64,000 nt of DNA from Hoyosella sp. YIM 151337. GTDB taxonomy: Bacteria; Actinomycetota; Actinomycetes; Mycobacteriales; Mycobacteriaceae. This document shows positions 54,175-63,896 of the stretch, in pieces. The notes under the pieces are model-generated. The model made no database searches and was not told where the DNA came from. It was given only the letters and a program-made list of their open reading frames with translations. The stretch lies in the NCBI RefSeq assembly GCF_026041215.1, contig NZ_JAPEIQ010000039.1, positions 1 to 64,000 on the forward strand. Direction: 5' to 3'. The position numbers and the translations under genes are program-made. Within the stretch, counting starts at the first letter, position 1; every line of letters starts with the position of its first letter.

Positions 54175-56031
54175 GTGCCTAGCTTTGCGGACACGACGTT
54201 CACCGATCCCGCCCGGATCCGTAACTTCTGCATCATCGCGCACATCGACCATGGAAAGTCGACCCTGGCCGACCGGATGCTGCAACTGACAGGTGTCGTC
54301 GACGCGCGGTCCATGCGAGACCAATACCTCGACCGCATGGACATTGAGCGTGAGCGCGGTATCACGATCAAGGCGCAGAACGTGCGGCTGCCGTGGTCTG
54401 TAGAGGGGCCGGGCGGCACCCGAGAAGATTACGTACTGCAGGTCATCGACACGCCTGGCCACGTCGATTTCACCTATGAGGTGTCGCGCGCGCTTGAAGC
54501 GTGCGAAGGCGCGGTTCTGCTTGTGGACGCGGCGCAGGGCATCGAGGCGCAAACACTTGCGAATCTCTACATGGCGCTTGATCGGGATCTCGAGATCATT
54601 CCCGTGCTGAACAAGATCGACCTTCCTGCTGCGGATCCGGATCGCTACGCCGAGGAGATCGCGCACATCGTCGACTGTGAGCCTGGTGATGTGCTGCGGG
54701 TATCCGGCAAAACGGGGGTAGGTGTGTCTGACCTGCTCGACGCCGTCGTGAAGCGGATCCCCGCTCCAGTCGGTGAAGCGAATGCTCCAGCGCGCGCCAT
54801 GATCTTCGACTCCGTGTACGACACATACCGTGGTGTGGTGACCTACGTGCGTGTTGTCGACGGCAAGATCACACCACGCGAAAAGATCTTGATGATGTCT
54901 ACCGGCGCGACGCACGACCTGCTAGAGGTAGGCATCATTTCCCCCGATCCGAAACCGTGCACTGGTCTCGGTGTGGGGGAGGTCGGCTATCTGATCACTG
55001 GTGTGAAGGACGTCCGCCAGTCGCGCGTCGGTGACACGGTGACATCGGCGAAGAAGCGTGCTCCCGAAGCGCTCACGGGATACCGCGACCCGAAACCCAT
55101 GGTGTACTCAGGCCTGTACCCCATGGATGGCTCGGATTATCCCGATCTGCGGGAAGCCCTCGACAAACTGCAGCTCAACGATGCCGCGCTCACCTACGAA
55201 CCGGAGACGTCAGTGGCGCTGGGCTTCGGTTTCCGCTGTGGCTTCCTGGGCCTTCTGCACATGGAGATCACGCGGGACCGGCTCGAACGCGAGTTCAACC
55301 TCGACCTCATCTCCACCGCGCCAAACGTCGTGTACCGGGTCATCCTGGAGGACGGCACCGAAACGATCGTGACCAATCCCTCGGACTGGCCGAGCGGGCG
55401 GGTTCGGTCCGTGTTCGAGCCGATGGTGAAGACGACGATCATCACCCCGTCCGAGTTCATCGGATCGGTGATGGAGTTGTGTCAATCCCGCCGCGGTGAA
55501 CTCCAGGGCATGGATTACCTGTCGGAGACACGCGTTGAGATGCGATACGTACTGCCCATGGCAGAAATCATCTTCGACTTTTTCGACTCCCTCAAGTCAC
55601 GCACCCGCGGTTACGCTTCCCTGGATTACGAGGAGCGCGGCGAGCAGGAATCCGATCTTGTCAAGGTCGACATTCTGCTGCAGGGCGAGGCGGTCGACGC
55701 GTTTTCGGCGATTGTGCACAAAGATGCGGCCTACACCTACGGCAACAAGATGGCGAACAAGCTGAAGGAACTCATTCCGCGTCAGCAGTTCGAGGTTCCG
55801 ATTCAGGCAGCGATTGGTTCGAAGATCATTGCGCGCGAGAATATCCGGGCCATACGTAAGGACGTCCTTGCCAAGTGCTACGGCGGCGATATCAGCCGCA
55901 AGCGCAAGCTGCTGGAAAAGCAGAAGGAAGGCAAGAAGCGTATGAAAACCATCGGCCGCGTCGAAGTTCCGCAAGAGGCGTTCGTCGCCGCGCTGTCGAC
56001 CGATTCCTCCGCCGACAAGCCGAAGAAGTAG
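54175..56031 (+). CDS. lepA: Elongation factor 4
   Basis: 618 residues. Ribosome-binding GTPase (LepA/EF4), related to EF-G and implicated in back-translocation and subunit maturation. [10 protein letters not shown] (G1), [19 protein letters not shown] (G3) and NKIDLP (G4) are clear; the C-terminal LepA-specific domain includes [20 protein letters not shown]. The GTG at 54175 (PSFADTTF) has GGAG five bases upstream and is preferred over a GTG at 54124. A strong terminator follows 20 bases after the stop. Confidence 0.96.
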   Translation: MPSFADTTFTDPARIRNFCIIAHIDHGKSTLADRMLQLTGVVDARSMRDQYLDRMDIERERGITIKAQNVRLPWSVEGPGGTREDYVLQVIDTPGHVDFTYEVSRALEACEGAVLLVDAAQGIEAQTLANLYMALDRDLEIIPVLNKIDLPAADPDRYAEEIAHIVDCEPGDVLRVSGKTGVGVSDLLDAVVKRIPAPVGEANAPARAMIFDSVYDTYRGVVTYVRVVDGKITPREKILMMSTGATHDLLEVGIISPDPKPCTGLGVGEVGYLITGVKDVRQSRVGDTVTSAKKRAPEALTGYRDPKPMVYSGLYPMDGSDYPDLREALDKLQLNDAALTYEPETSVALGFGFRCGFLGLLHMEITRDRLEREFNLDLISTAPNVVYRVILEDGTETIVTNPSDWPSGRVRSVFEPMVKTTIITPSEFIGSVMELCQSRRGELQGMDYLSETRVEMRYVLPMAEIIFDFFDSLKSRTRGYASLDYEERGEQESDLVKVDILLQGEAVDAFSAIVHKDAAYTYGNKMANKLKELIPRQQFEVPIQAAIGSKIIARENIRAIRKDVLAKCYGGDISRKRKLLEKQKEGKKRMKTIGRVEVPQEAFVAALSTDSSADKPKK

Positions 56032-56050
56032 TCTGCAGAATCGTAAAGAG

Positions 56051-56091
56051 ACGGGACAGACTCACGACTTGTACTCGTGCGTCTGTCCCGT
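56051..56091 (+). terminator. Terminator after lepA
   Basis: Outer 11-bp arms (56051-56061, 56081-56091) with an inner 5-bp extension (CACGA/TCGTG) after a single mismatch, followed by TTTCTGG. A good intrinsic terminator. Confidence 0.75.
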
Positions 56092-56131
56092 TTCTGGTGC
56101 ACCTGTTGCTGCTCGCCCGCACACTAGGTGC

Positions 56132-56980
56132 GTGACTGAGACCGACGTGTACCAGGGGACCATCGAAGGCGTTCCCTATCTGGCCAAGCCGCCTGCGCGA
56201 GCTAACGAACCCGCGCCGGTTGTCTTTGCGTGGCACTTGATGGATGCGCCACGGACCGAAGCGGCATTTGAAGCTGCGCTCCCGCTCAGCGGCATAGACG
56301 CGTGGCGCGTATACCTTGGGCTTCCGATGTGCGGAGCGAGGACGCCGAGCGGGGGATTCGACGAGATCATGCAGCTAGGCATGGAGGATGCAGTTACCAA
56401 TCTGTACGGCCCCATCACCGAGCGGGCGGTCGCCGAGTTCGCCCCAGTCAAGGAGGCGCTGCGGGATAAGTTCGCATTCGCGGACGGGACCATCGGCGTG
56501 ATGGGGGGATCACTGGGTGCAGCTGTCGCGGCGCTCGTCACCGCCGATCAGATAGCGACTGTCGGTGCGGCCGTGCTTGTTTCGCCGCTCCTGCAGGTGC
56601 GTGCCGTCGTTGCGGCGATGCAACGGGTTTATGGCATCACCTATGAGTGGACGGCGCATTCAGGCGAGATTGGGAACACACTCGACTTCGTGGCGCGCGC
56701 CGGGGACTTCGTGGCCGCGGGCTGCCCGCCAGTTCGGATTGTGGTCGGCGCCGAAGACGATGCCGAAGGCTTTATCGAGCCCGCCGAAAAATTCGCCGCC
56801 GCAATCGCCGCCCGCTACGGCGGCGAACCGACAGTTGACCTGCACCGAGTCGAAGGGATGGGGCACGCGCTCGCGGAAGAACCAGGCCTCGACCCGGCGC
56901 CGCAACTCCCGCACGCCGCTCGCGCAGATGCTCTCGCGGCGGAGTGGTTCGCTCGACATCTCCGGCACGCGGTCAGCTGA
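56132..56980 (+). CDS. Alpha/beta hydrolase
   Basis: 282 residues. The nucleophile lies in IGVMGGSLGAAVAAL (GxSxG-type GGSLG), the oxyanion region is VVFAWHLMDAP, and candidate acid and His occur in VVGAEDDAEGF and EGMGHALAEEPG. The substrate is unknown. The GTG at 56132 begins TETDVYQG; the frame is open to 56069 but that part covers the lepA terminator and is rejected. It converges with the PhzF-like gene with a 50-base gap. Confidence 0.75.
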   Translation: MTETDVYQGTIEGVPYLAKPPARANEPAPVVFAWHLMDAPRTEAAFEAALPLSGIDAWRVYLGLPMCGARTPSGGFDEIMQLGMEDAVTNLYGPITERAVAEFAPVKEALRDKFAFADGTIGVMGGSLGAAVAALVTADQIATVGAAVLVSPLLQVRAVVAAMQRVYGITYEWTAHSGEIGNTLDFVARAGDFVAAGCPPVRIVVGAEDDAEGFIEPAEKFAAAIAARYGGEPTVDLHRVEGMGHALAEEPGLDPAPQLPHAARADALAAEWFARHLRHAVS

Positions 56981-57031
56981 TCGAGCCAAATCCAATCGAG
57001 CCGGGGCAGAGGAGGGAAGATCGCCGGATTT

Positions 57032-57835
57032 CTACAACGTTGTGTTGGGGATAGACAGCGAACCGGACATGATCGTGACAGCGCTGCCCCCGATGAGGAC
57101 ACGGCCTGGCTTCTCGAGCCGCAGGAGAACATCACCGCCGCGCTGGGAGATCTGCCGTGCGAAAAGCTCTGACCGGTTCAGCCGGTCAGCCCAGAATGGC
57201 GCGAGTACGGTGTGAGCGCTCCCGGTGACCGGGTCCTCGGGCACTCCTACCGCTGGTGCGAAGAAACGCGAAACGAAGTCGTACGGCGCCGTCGCTGGAG
57301 CCGTCACGATCACCCCCCGTGCGGGAAGTTGTTTCAGCAGGCTCATGTTCGGTTTCAGCTGGCGAAGCGCTTCCGCGTCGGGAAGTTCAGCCAGCAGGTC
57401 CCCGGTCGCTCCCGACCAGACGCCAAGCGGCTGTGCATCCAGCGCTTCGTGGAGTCCTGGCGGGATTGCGGCGGGAGTGGGCGCGGCGGACGGGAAATCC
57501 ATCCAGTAGCGCCCCTCAGCGCTGGTCACTACCAATTCACCACTGCGCGTGAAGAACCTGATCGGGCCGCGGGAGGTTTCGCTGGCGAGCACATGGGCAG
57601 TGGCGAGGGTGGCGTGGCCGCACAAATCCACTTCGGTCGTAGGTGTGAACCATCGGAGCTCCCACCCGCTGCGGTCATCGTAGTGGCGAGCAAACGCCGT
57701 TTCCGAGAGGTTGAATTCCGCTGCGACACGTTGTGCCCACGCAGCGTCGTAGGGCGTGTCCATGAGCACCACAGCTGCCGGGTTTCCTTCGAAGGGGGCG
57801 GAGGTGAACGCGTCGACAATCCAGAACGGGGGCAT
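57032..57835 (-). CDS. PhzF family isomerase-like protein
   Basis: 267 residues, two diaminopimelate-epimerase-like halves. IVDAFTSAPFEGNPAAVVLM and the catalytic Glu in FNLSETAFA, with FGVPEDPVTGSAHTVLAPF-type sequence near the end, define PhzF. Relatives isomerise trans-2,3-dihydro-3-hydroxyanthranilate in phenazine synthesis, but most PhzF-like proteins lie outside phenazine clusters, as here. The ATG at 57835 lies 7 nt after a -10 TATGCT, making a leaderless start; a further ATG at 57847 overlaps that -10. It is divergent from the dioxygenase-like gene. Confidence 0.88.
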   Translation of the reverse strand: MPPFWIVDAFTSAPFEGNPAAVVLMDTPYDAAWAQRVAAEFNLSETAFARHYDDRSGWELRWFTPTTEVDLCGHATLATAHVLASETSRGPIRFFTRSGELVVTSAEGRYWMDFPSAAPTPAAIPPGLHEALDAQPLGVWSGATGDLLAELPDAEALRQLKPNMSLLKQLPARGVIVTAPATAPYDFVSRFFAPAVGVPEDPVTGSAHTVLAPFWADRLNRSELFARQISQRGGDVLLRLEKPGRVLIGGSAVTIMSGSLSIPNTTL

Positions 57836-57842
57836 GGCAGTG

Positions 57843-57848
57843 AGCATA
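57843..57848 (-). promoter_or_regulatory. -10 element of a leaderless phzF-like promoter
   Basis: TATGCT on the minus strand, 7 nt before the ATG at 57835. Confidence 0.45.
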
Positions 57849-57893
57849 TTCGAGCGGCGAGCGGACAACTCATCAGTGTGGTAGTCACGAGGT

Positions 57894-58829
57894 GTGCTGA
57901 ATACGTGGCTGACAAAGACGCTGGGGCTGGAAATCCCGATCATCGGGGCGCCGATGGGCGGACGGGCCGGAGGGTTGCTCGCGGGGGAGGTAAGCCGGGC
58001 TGGTGGTCTGGGCATGCTTGGGGCAGCCAGGTACACGACGCCGGAGTGGGTGCACACCGAAGCCGCGGTGGCGCGGGAGCGAGGCGGGCGCTTCGGTGTT
58101 GGCCTCATGACGTGGGCACTCGACGATGATGACACTCTGCTCGCCGCCGCGCTGGCGGAGAAACCGGAGGTGGTCTCACTGTCGTTCGGCGACCCGGCTG
58201 CCTACGTTGCCCGTGTCAAGGAAATCGGTGCGCTAGCGATCTCGCAAGTGAGCACCGTTGAGGACATGCGTGTTGCGGAAGCTGCGGGTGTCGACGCTGT
58301 CATCGCCCAGGGTGCTGAGGCAGGCGGTCACACGGGGCGGATATCCACGCTCACGCTGTTGCAGGAAGTGCTCGAAGCCACGGACTTGCCGGTGCTTGCG
58401 GCTGGCGGCATCGCGACTGGACGTGGCCTCGCTGCGGTCCTCGCTGCCGGTGGCCAAGGGGCGCTCTTGGGGACCGTTTTGTTAGCCAGTCCTGAGACGA
58501 CAGGCCCGGATTACGCCGTCGAGCGGGTGCTGGACGCGCGCAGCACGGAAACGGTATACACCGATGTGTTTGACAAGGCTCGGCATCAGCCGTGGCCCGT
58601 TCAGTGGTTCGGACGGGCCGTCCGGAACACCTTTAGCGACAAGTTTGACGGTTCGGGCGCGACGGAAGACGACATTGCTGCCGCGTACGACCCCACTGAT
58701 CCGGATGCGGGAGTGGTATATGCAGGTCAGGCGGTGGGGCTGGTCTCGCAGCGTCGGCCGGCCGCCGATGTGGTGACGAATATCGCCCGCGACGCGGAGG
58801 AACACCTCCGTCGCGCCTGTGGCATGTGA
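57894..58829 (+). CDS. Nitronate monooxygenase family FMN enzyme
   Basis: 311 residues, TIM barrel with FMN. PIIGAPMGGRAGGLLAGEVS, the catalytic His region GAEAGGHTGR and LAAGGIATGRGLAAVLAAG (FMN phosphate) match nitronate monooxygenase/2-nitropropane dioxygenase proteins. It oxidises nitronates such as 3-nitropropionate, or may act as an enoyl-ACP-type reductase in some relatives. The start is GTG at 57894, divergent from the PhzF-like gene. Confidence 0.88.
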   Translation: MLNTWLTKTLGLEIPIIGAPMGGRAGGLLAGEVSRAGGLGMLGAARYTTPEWVHTEAAVARERGGRFGVGLMTWALDDDDTLLAAALAEKPEVVSLSFGDPAAYVARVKEIGALAISQVSTVEDMRVAEAAGVDAVIAQGAEAGGHTGRISTLTLLQEVLEATDLPVLAAGGIATGRGLAAVLAAGGQGALLGTVLLASPETTGPDYAVERVLDARSTETVYTDVFDKARHQPWPVQWFGRAVRNTFSDKFDGSGATEDDIAAAYDPTDPDAGVVYAGQAVGLVSQRRPAADVVTNIARDAEEHLRRACGM

Positions 58830-58948
58830 CCGATATGACCGTGGGCAGTCCCGCCGGTTATGTCGCAGTGTCTTAGGATTCAGGCAGACCGTACTGCGGC
58901 GTACCGGTCGTTTCGACGGTGCGAGTCGCGTGACTAAAGGAGTCCTTC

Positions 58949-59407
58949 ATGACTGTTCCAGCGCAGGAGACCCAGAAGGGTTGGGGGCCGGGGCGCAAGA
59001 TCAGGCAACTCACTAATGCCGTCCTCAACCTAGATGAGACGCTTAGCCGCCTCGACGTCATTACCGAGCGGCTGCTGCTCGTTCTGGAAAAGCTGGATAC
59101 CACCCTGACGAAGCTCGATGGCAGCCTGAACACGCTGAATTCCTCGCTCGACTCCCTCGATAGTTCGCTGGGGCGCCTCGATAATGTCCTTGAAAATGCT
59201 GATTGGATGCTCAGCCCAGCGCAGTCGCTCCGCAAGCCACTGAAGCGGCTCATGCCTCGGGGCGGCACAAAGGACGAAGCCCCGGCGAAGGAAATCGAAG
59301 ACGAGGCCGTTACTGAAGAGTCAAAGCCCGCCCCGAAGCCGGCGCCACGGTCGTCACGGTCGCGGTCCGGGTCGAGTTCGCAATCGCGCCGGAAAACTGA
59401 AAAGTAA
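58949..59407 (+). CDS. Coiled-coil protein with basic Ser-rich tail, unknown function
   Basis: 152 residues. Residues about 20-90 form a long coiled coil with Leu every third or fourth position in repeats like LDETLSRLDVITERL, TTLTKLDGSLNTLNSSLDSL and DSSLGRLDNVL, a run of near-heptads in the pattern (S/T)LxxLD. A Pro/Ala/Glu/Lys linker leads to a tail with SSRSRSRSGSSSQSRR-like composition that could bind nucleic acid or membranes. No family name was recognised. AGGAG lies nine bases before the ATG. A perfect terminator follows, so it is its own transcript. Confidence 0.7.
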   Translation: MTVPAQETQKGWGPGRKIRQLTNAVLNLDETLSRLDVITERLLLVLEKLDTTLTKLDGSLNTLNSSLDSLDSSLGRLDNVLENADWMLSPAQSLRKPLKRLMPRGGTKDEAPAKEIEDEAVTEESKPAPKPAPRSSRSRSGSSSQSRRKTEK

Positions 59408-59426
59408 ATACACGAAATTCACGACA

Positions 59427-59454
59427 ACCCGGATGCGTCACCACGCATCCGGGT
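59427..59454 (+). terminator. 12-bp perfect hairpin terminator after the coiled-coil gene
   Basis: Arms 59427-59438 and 59443-59454 pair around CACC, followed by TTCTCATATTTT, a T-rich tail. Confidence 0.8.
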
Positions 59455-60274
<820 letters not shown>

Positions 60275-60290
60275 GTGAGCAGAGCTGATT

Positions 60291-60319
60291 GTGCCCGCCG
60301 CGTCTCATGCGGCGGGCAC
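60291..60319 (+). terminator. 11-bp perfect hairpin after rpf
   Basis: Arms 60291-60301 and 60309-60319 with a 7-base loop, 16 bases past the rpf stop; no T-run follows. Confidence 0.55.
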
Positions 60320-60358
60320 TCGCGTATTGAGAGATCCCCACGGAGACGCCCGATGTGC

Positions 60359-60377
60359 CAAAGTTAGCCTCACCAAA
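60359..60377 (+). promoter_or_regulatory. IdeR/DtxR-type iron box
   Basis: CAAAGTTAGCCTCACCAAA matches the IdeR consensus TTAGGTTAGSCTAACCTAA at 14 of 19 positions, with the central GTTAGCCT kept. It ends 17 bases before the siderophore-binding lipoprotein start, where repressor binding in iron-replete cells would shut off transcription. Confidence 0.65.
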
Positions 60378-60394
60378 GTAGTGGGAGGTTGAGG

Positions 60395-61387
60395 ATGGGT
60401 ACCGTAAGGACAGCCCTACGCGCACTCGGATTAGGCGTGCTGTCGCTTGCTCTCGTAACTGGGGTCGCCGCTTGCGGCTCCGGTGCGGCCGGTGATGCTG
60501 ATGAGGGAGACGTCGTTTCGGTCGCGCACAAATTCGGCACTAGTGAGGTGCCAGTGCAACCCGAACGGGTAGTGACGCTCAGTGCGCAGTGGCTCGACGC
60601 CGTGCTCGCGTTCGACATTCAGCCGGTGGCGTTCGCGCGAGATGCGCTGGCGGGCGACGATGGACTATACGACTGGCAAGTCGAGCATCTAGACGGAGCC
60701 ACCCCTCTGACCGCGACGGAAGCTACGGGGCTGCCGCTCGAGCAAATCGCCGCCCTCGAACCGGACCTGATCCTGGCTGATTACAGTGCGAGCGAGCAGA
60801 GCGTGTACGACCAGCTCAATGCGATCGCGCCCACACTGGGATTACTGGGTGACGAGCAAGTCGATCGATGGGAAAGCCAGGTCGGTGTCATCGGTGAAAT
60901 CTTCGGTCGCTTCGACGATGCCGAGGCCATCATCGAGCGAGTCAGAAGCGCAGTCGCGGACACTGCTGCGGAACTGCCCGGCCTCGAGGGCAAAACAGCT
61001 GTGCTGTCGCAGTTCATGTTCGACGGGAACCAGATTGTCGCTGTCGCCGACCCTGACGACGGCGCGGCTGCGCTGTTCTACGACCTGGGTATGAGCTGGC
61101 CAGAACACGTCGTCACGGAAGCGGCAGGCGCAGGGCGAGTCTTCGTCAGCGCCGAAAGAGTCGATATTCTCCGCAGCGACCTGCTCATCATGTGGCCAAA
61201 TGGCGGTGAGCCGGACGATCTCCTGCGTCTCCCGGGTTTCGCAGAGCTTCCAGCTGTGCAGTCAGGAGCGTTCGCGGCGGTCGACGTGGAGACAGTCGTC
61301 GCGCTCAACACGCCCAGTGCGTTGTCCATCGAATGGGTGCTCGACTCGCTTCGCCCGGAACTGGAGTGCGCCGCAGGCAACTGCTGA
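60395..61387 (+). CDS. Siderophore/haem-type ABC transporter substrate-binding lipoprotein (FecB family)
   Basis: 330 residues. A lipoprotein signal ends at the lipobox LVTGVAAC with the lipidated Cys at 27. The periplasmic-binding fold of PF01497 follows: RVVTLSAQWLDAVLAFDIQPVAF, then LEPDLILADYSASEQ and a C-terminal half after a long helix (around 145-175). It should capture ferric siderophores outside the membrane. GGGAGG lies six bases before the ATG at 60395; a TTG six bases earlier is less likely. No permease or ATPase gene is beside it, so it must share components encoded elsewhere. Confidence 0.9.
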   Translation: MGTVRTALRALGLGVLSLALVTGVAACGSGAAGDADEGDVVSVAHKFGTSEVPVQPERVVTLSAQWLDAVLAFDIQPVAFARDALAGDDGLYDWQVEHLDGATPLTATEATGLPLEQIAALEPDLILADYSASEQSVYDQLNAIAPTLGLLGDEQVDRWESQVGVIGEIFGRFDDAEAIIERVRSAVADTAAELPGLEGKTAVLSQFMFDGNQIVAVADPDDGAAALFYDLGMSWPEHVVTEAAGAGRVFVSAERVDILRSDLLIMWPNGGEPDDLLRLPGFAELPAVQSGAFAAVDVETVVALNTPSALSIEWVLDSLRPELECAAGNC

Positions 61388-61404
61388 GCCGCCTGTGCGG
61401 TGGC

Positions 61405-63399
61405 TCAGTGTGAGTGATGGTGATGGTGGGCGGGCTGGAACGCGCCAGTTTCCCACTCCTCCTCGGCGCGGATGACATGGACAACCGCGTTGATGAGGGC
61501 CAGGTGGGTAAATGCCTGCGGGAAGTTGCCAAGATGGCGGCCATTCGAGGGATCGATCTCCTCGGCGTACAGCTTGAGCGGACTGGCATAGCTCAGCAGT
61601 TTTTCGAGAAGGCGATTCGCGCGCTCCACCTCACCGATCTCCACCAGCGCTGACACGAGCCAGAATGAACAAATCGTGAAGGTGCCCTCTTCGCCCGAGA
61701 GCCCGTCATCGGTCTCCTCGACGCGGTAGCGCAGCACCAGCCCGTCCTGTGTGAGCTCATCGGCGATAGCGAGTACGGTGTTGCGCACCCGGTAGTCAGC
61801 GGGCGGTAAGAACCGCATTAGCGGGACGAGCAGCAGCGACGCGTCGAGCGCAGGATCGCCGTAGCGCTGCGTGAACACACCACGCTCGTCAACACCATGC
61901 TTAAGAATGTCGGCCTTGATCTCGTCAGCGATGGCCGCCCACTGTTGCGAGTAGCCGGTTTCGCCATGCATGGTGGCGAGTTTCGCACCCCGGTCGAGCG
62001 CGACCCAGCACACCACCTTCGACGAGGTGAAATGCTGGGGTTCGCCGCGAACCTCCCAGATTCCGTGATCGGGCTTCCGCCAGTTGTCGATCGCCTCCTC
62101 GACCTGGCGTTTCAGCAGCGGCCACAGGTTCTCGGGGACCTGATTGCGGGAGCGCACGTGCAAATACACCGAGTCAAGGATGATTCCCCACACGTCATGC
62201 TGCCGCTGGTTGAACGCTCCGTTGCCGATCCGGACCGGGCGTGCCCCCTCATAACCGGTCAGGTGCGTGAGTTCTTCTTCTACTAACTCGTGTTCACCAC
62301 CGACCCCATACATCACCTGCAGCGGCACCGGCTCACCGTTCTCATCCACACCCATGTCCGAGATGAAGTCAAAGAAATCATTCGCCTCCCGATCGAGGCC
62401 CAGCGTGTAGAGCCCCCACAGCGCGAACGTCGAATCACGGATCCAGGCGTAGCGATAATCCCAGTTGCGTTCACCACCGGGTGTTTCCGGGAGGGAGGTG
62501 GTGGCGGCAGCGAGAAGCGCGCCGGTAGGTGCGTAGGTAAGGCCTTTCAGAGTGAGTGCGCTGCGCTGTAGGTATCCCCGCCACGGATGGTCTGGGAAGC
62601 GGCCGATGGTGATCCACTGTCGCCAGCACTCCGCCGTATCCCACATTTTCTGGGCTGCTTCCGCGAAAGAGTGCGGTGCGGGTAACTCACCCCATGACAG
62701 CGCAACAAAAACCTGATCGCCCTCGACCATGCGTGTACGCGCCCGGGCTTCACGGCGTTCGATGCCGAGACGGAGATTCGTTGTCAGCGTCAGCGTGGGC
62801 TCACCCTCAGGTGAATCGGTGCAGTAGGCAGTGGCCTGCTCGTATACCTTTCCCGTGTACTCCCAGGCCGCTGCTTTCCGGTGGTAATCGAACGCTGGTT
62901 CGCAGCTCAACTCGAGTTCGACGGTGCCGCTGACACATTTCACTGTGCGCAGCAGCATGTGTTCTGCATCCCAATCGGTCGGAGTGCGGCGGTGTGTGCG
63001 AGAGCGCTGGTCTGTGTTGTGCCATTTACCCATGACGAGCGCGTCACGCACGGTGAGCCACCCGGTTTCGGTCTGCCATGTCGTCTCGAGGATGAGACCG
63101 CCAGGGAGGTATCTGCGAGCGGCGGGCTGGCTTTGGCCATACGGCCCGAGCCGGAAATGGCCGGCACTGCGGTCGAGTATCGCGCCGAACACACTGGGCG
63201 AATCGGGCCGCGGGAGACACATCCACTCGACCGCACCGTTTGGAGCGATCAGACAGGTCGTTTCGCAGTCAGACAAAAAGCCGTAGTCGCCAATCGGGGG
63301 GAATCCGGGGTGTGCGCTGCGCTGCCGATGGGCCATGGGGCCCGGGGCCAGAGCTTGCTCGGTGCTTCCGGAATTCACGGTTTCCTCGGGCGTCGGCAT
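61405..63399 (-). CDS. Glycoside hydrolase family 15 trehalase/glucoamylase-like
   Basis: 664 residues. An N-terminal beta-sandwich and the (alpha/alpha)6 barrel of GH15 are present, with RNWDYRYAWIRDSTFALWG and EEGTFTICSFWLV carrying catalytic acid and base regions. By position and length it is the counterpart of the mycobacterial GH15 trehalase (Rv2402), which hydrolyses trehalose. It ends in a His run (AHHHHHSH). The ATG at 63399 is chosen; an open frame runs on to 63711 over the neighbouring genes. It overlaps nothing downstream and is convergent with the lipoprotein gene (17 bases apart). Confidence 0.92.
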   Translation of the reverse strand: MPTPEETVNSGSTEQALAPGPMAHRQRSAHPGFPPIGDYGFLSDCETTCLIAPNGAVEWMCLPRPDSPSVFGAILDRSAGHFRLGPYGQSQPAARRYLPGGLILETTWQTETGWLTVRDALVMGKWHNTDQRSRTHRRTPTDWDAEHMLLRTVKCVSGTVELELSCEPAFDYHRKAAAWEYTGKVYEQATAYCTDSPEGEPTLTLTTNLRLGIERREARARTRMVEGDQVFVALSWGELPAPHSFAEAAQKMWDTAECWRQWITIGRFPDHPWRGYLQRSALTLKGLTYAPTGALLAAATTSLPETPGGERNWDYRYAWIRDSTFALWGLYTLGLDREANDFFDFISDMGVDENGEPVPLQVMYGVGGEHELVEEELTHLTGYEGARPVRIGNGAFNQRQHDVWGIILDSVYLHVRSRNQVPENLWPLLKRQVEEAIDNWRKPDHGIWEVRGEPQHFTSSKVVCWVALDRGAKLATMHGETGYSQQWAAIADEIKADILKHGVDERGVFTQRYGDPALDASLLLVPLMRFLPPADYRVRNTVLAIADELTQDGLVLRYRVEETDDGLSGEEGTFTICSFWLVSALVEIGEVERANRLLEKLLSYASPLKLYAEEIDPSNGRHLGNFPQAFTHLALINAVVHVIRAEEEWETGAFQPAHHHHHSH

Positions 63400-63514
63400 T
63401 GCCCCATTGTGACGGTTGACTCTGTGCTCCGCTGAAGGAAACGGGGAATGGCCCCGAGCGGGCAGTGTGAGATGGTTCCTGGGCGCCTGGCGCAGCCGTG
63501 AGCGGAGCCCCAGA

Positions 63515-63520
63515 TATGGT
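63515..63520 (+). promoter_or_regulatory. -10 element of a leaderless promoter for the 77-residue membrane gene
   Basis: TATGGT lies 6 nt before the GTG at 63527; an adjacent GTG at 63524 would be at 3 nt. Confidence 0.4.
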
Positions 63521-63526
63521 GGGGTG

Positions 63527-63760
63527 GTGGATGCGATCGCGCGCTGGTGGGACGGCGTGGAGTTGTGGATCGCCGGACTGCCCTTCGTGCCCCAGGTCAT
63601 CCTGGTTGTTTCGGTGATGCTCCCACTGTGCTTCTTCGCGGCCACGGTGCTCGACAAGATGCTGGCCCCGATAGTCAGCAGGGTTGAACGAAAGCGGCGG
63701 CAAAAGCGCACGCGGGGTTCGGAACGAGAAGGAGAGGTGGGCGGTGATGCCCAAATCTAG
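63527..63760 (+). CDS. Small single-TM membrane protein (Rv2401A-like)
   Basis: 77 residues. A Trp-rich N-terminal stretch (DAIARWWDGVELWIAGLPF) is followed by one TM helix, VPQVILVVSVMLPLCFFAATV, and a strongly basic tail (ERKRRQKRTRG). It lies beside the trehalase gene, as the short membrane protein Rv2401A does in M. tuberculosis. Function unknown. Start choice rests on the leaderless geometry; the open frame further up belongs to the trehalase region of the other strand. Confidence 0.65.
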   Translation: MDAIARWWDGVELWIAGLPFVPQVILVVSVMLPLCFFAATVLDKMLAPIVSRVERKRRQKRTRGSEREGEVGGDAQI

Positions 63761-63827
63761 GGTCACGCTCGCGCTATGTGCGCTGCTCCTTCTCGTGATT
63801 GCCGCGTGGGTGCTGTCCATGCTGTGA
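63747..63827 (+). CDS. 26-residue hydrophobic micropeptide
   Basis: A short frame MPKSRVTLALCALLLLVIAA... overlaps the end of the preceding small gene by 14 bases. It is a basic start followed by a single TM helix and stops at a TGA. GGAGAGG lies about ten bases upstream. Such overlapping micro-genes are often real, but nothing independent confirms translation. Confidence 0.4.
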   Translation: MPKSRVTLALCALLLLVIAAWVLSML

Positions 63828-63883
63828 CGTTGCGGTGTGCCGTGCATCGCCCGCGGCGATGTGGTGTGCGTAAAAAGGACTGC

Positions 63884-63889
63884 TAATAT
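63884..63889 (+). promoter_or_regulatory. -10 element of the leaderless Cys leader transcript
   Basis: TAATAT, the best -10 in the window, ends 7 nt before the GTG at 63897. Confidence 0.6.
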
Positions 63890-63896
63890 TGTCGCC

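Noticed and set aside
61405-61430. His run at the trehalase C-terminus as an artificial tag
   Set aside because: It is encoded in normal genomic context with mixed codons and directly adjoins natural sequence, so it is simply a native His-rich tail.
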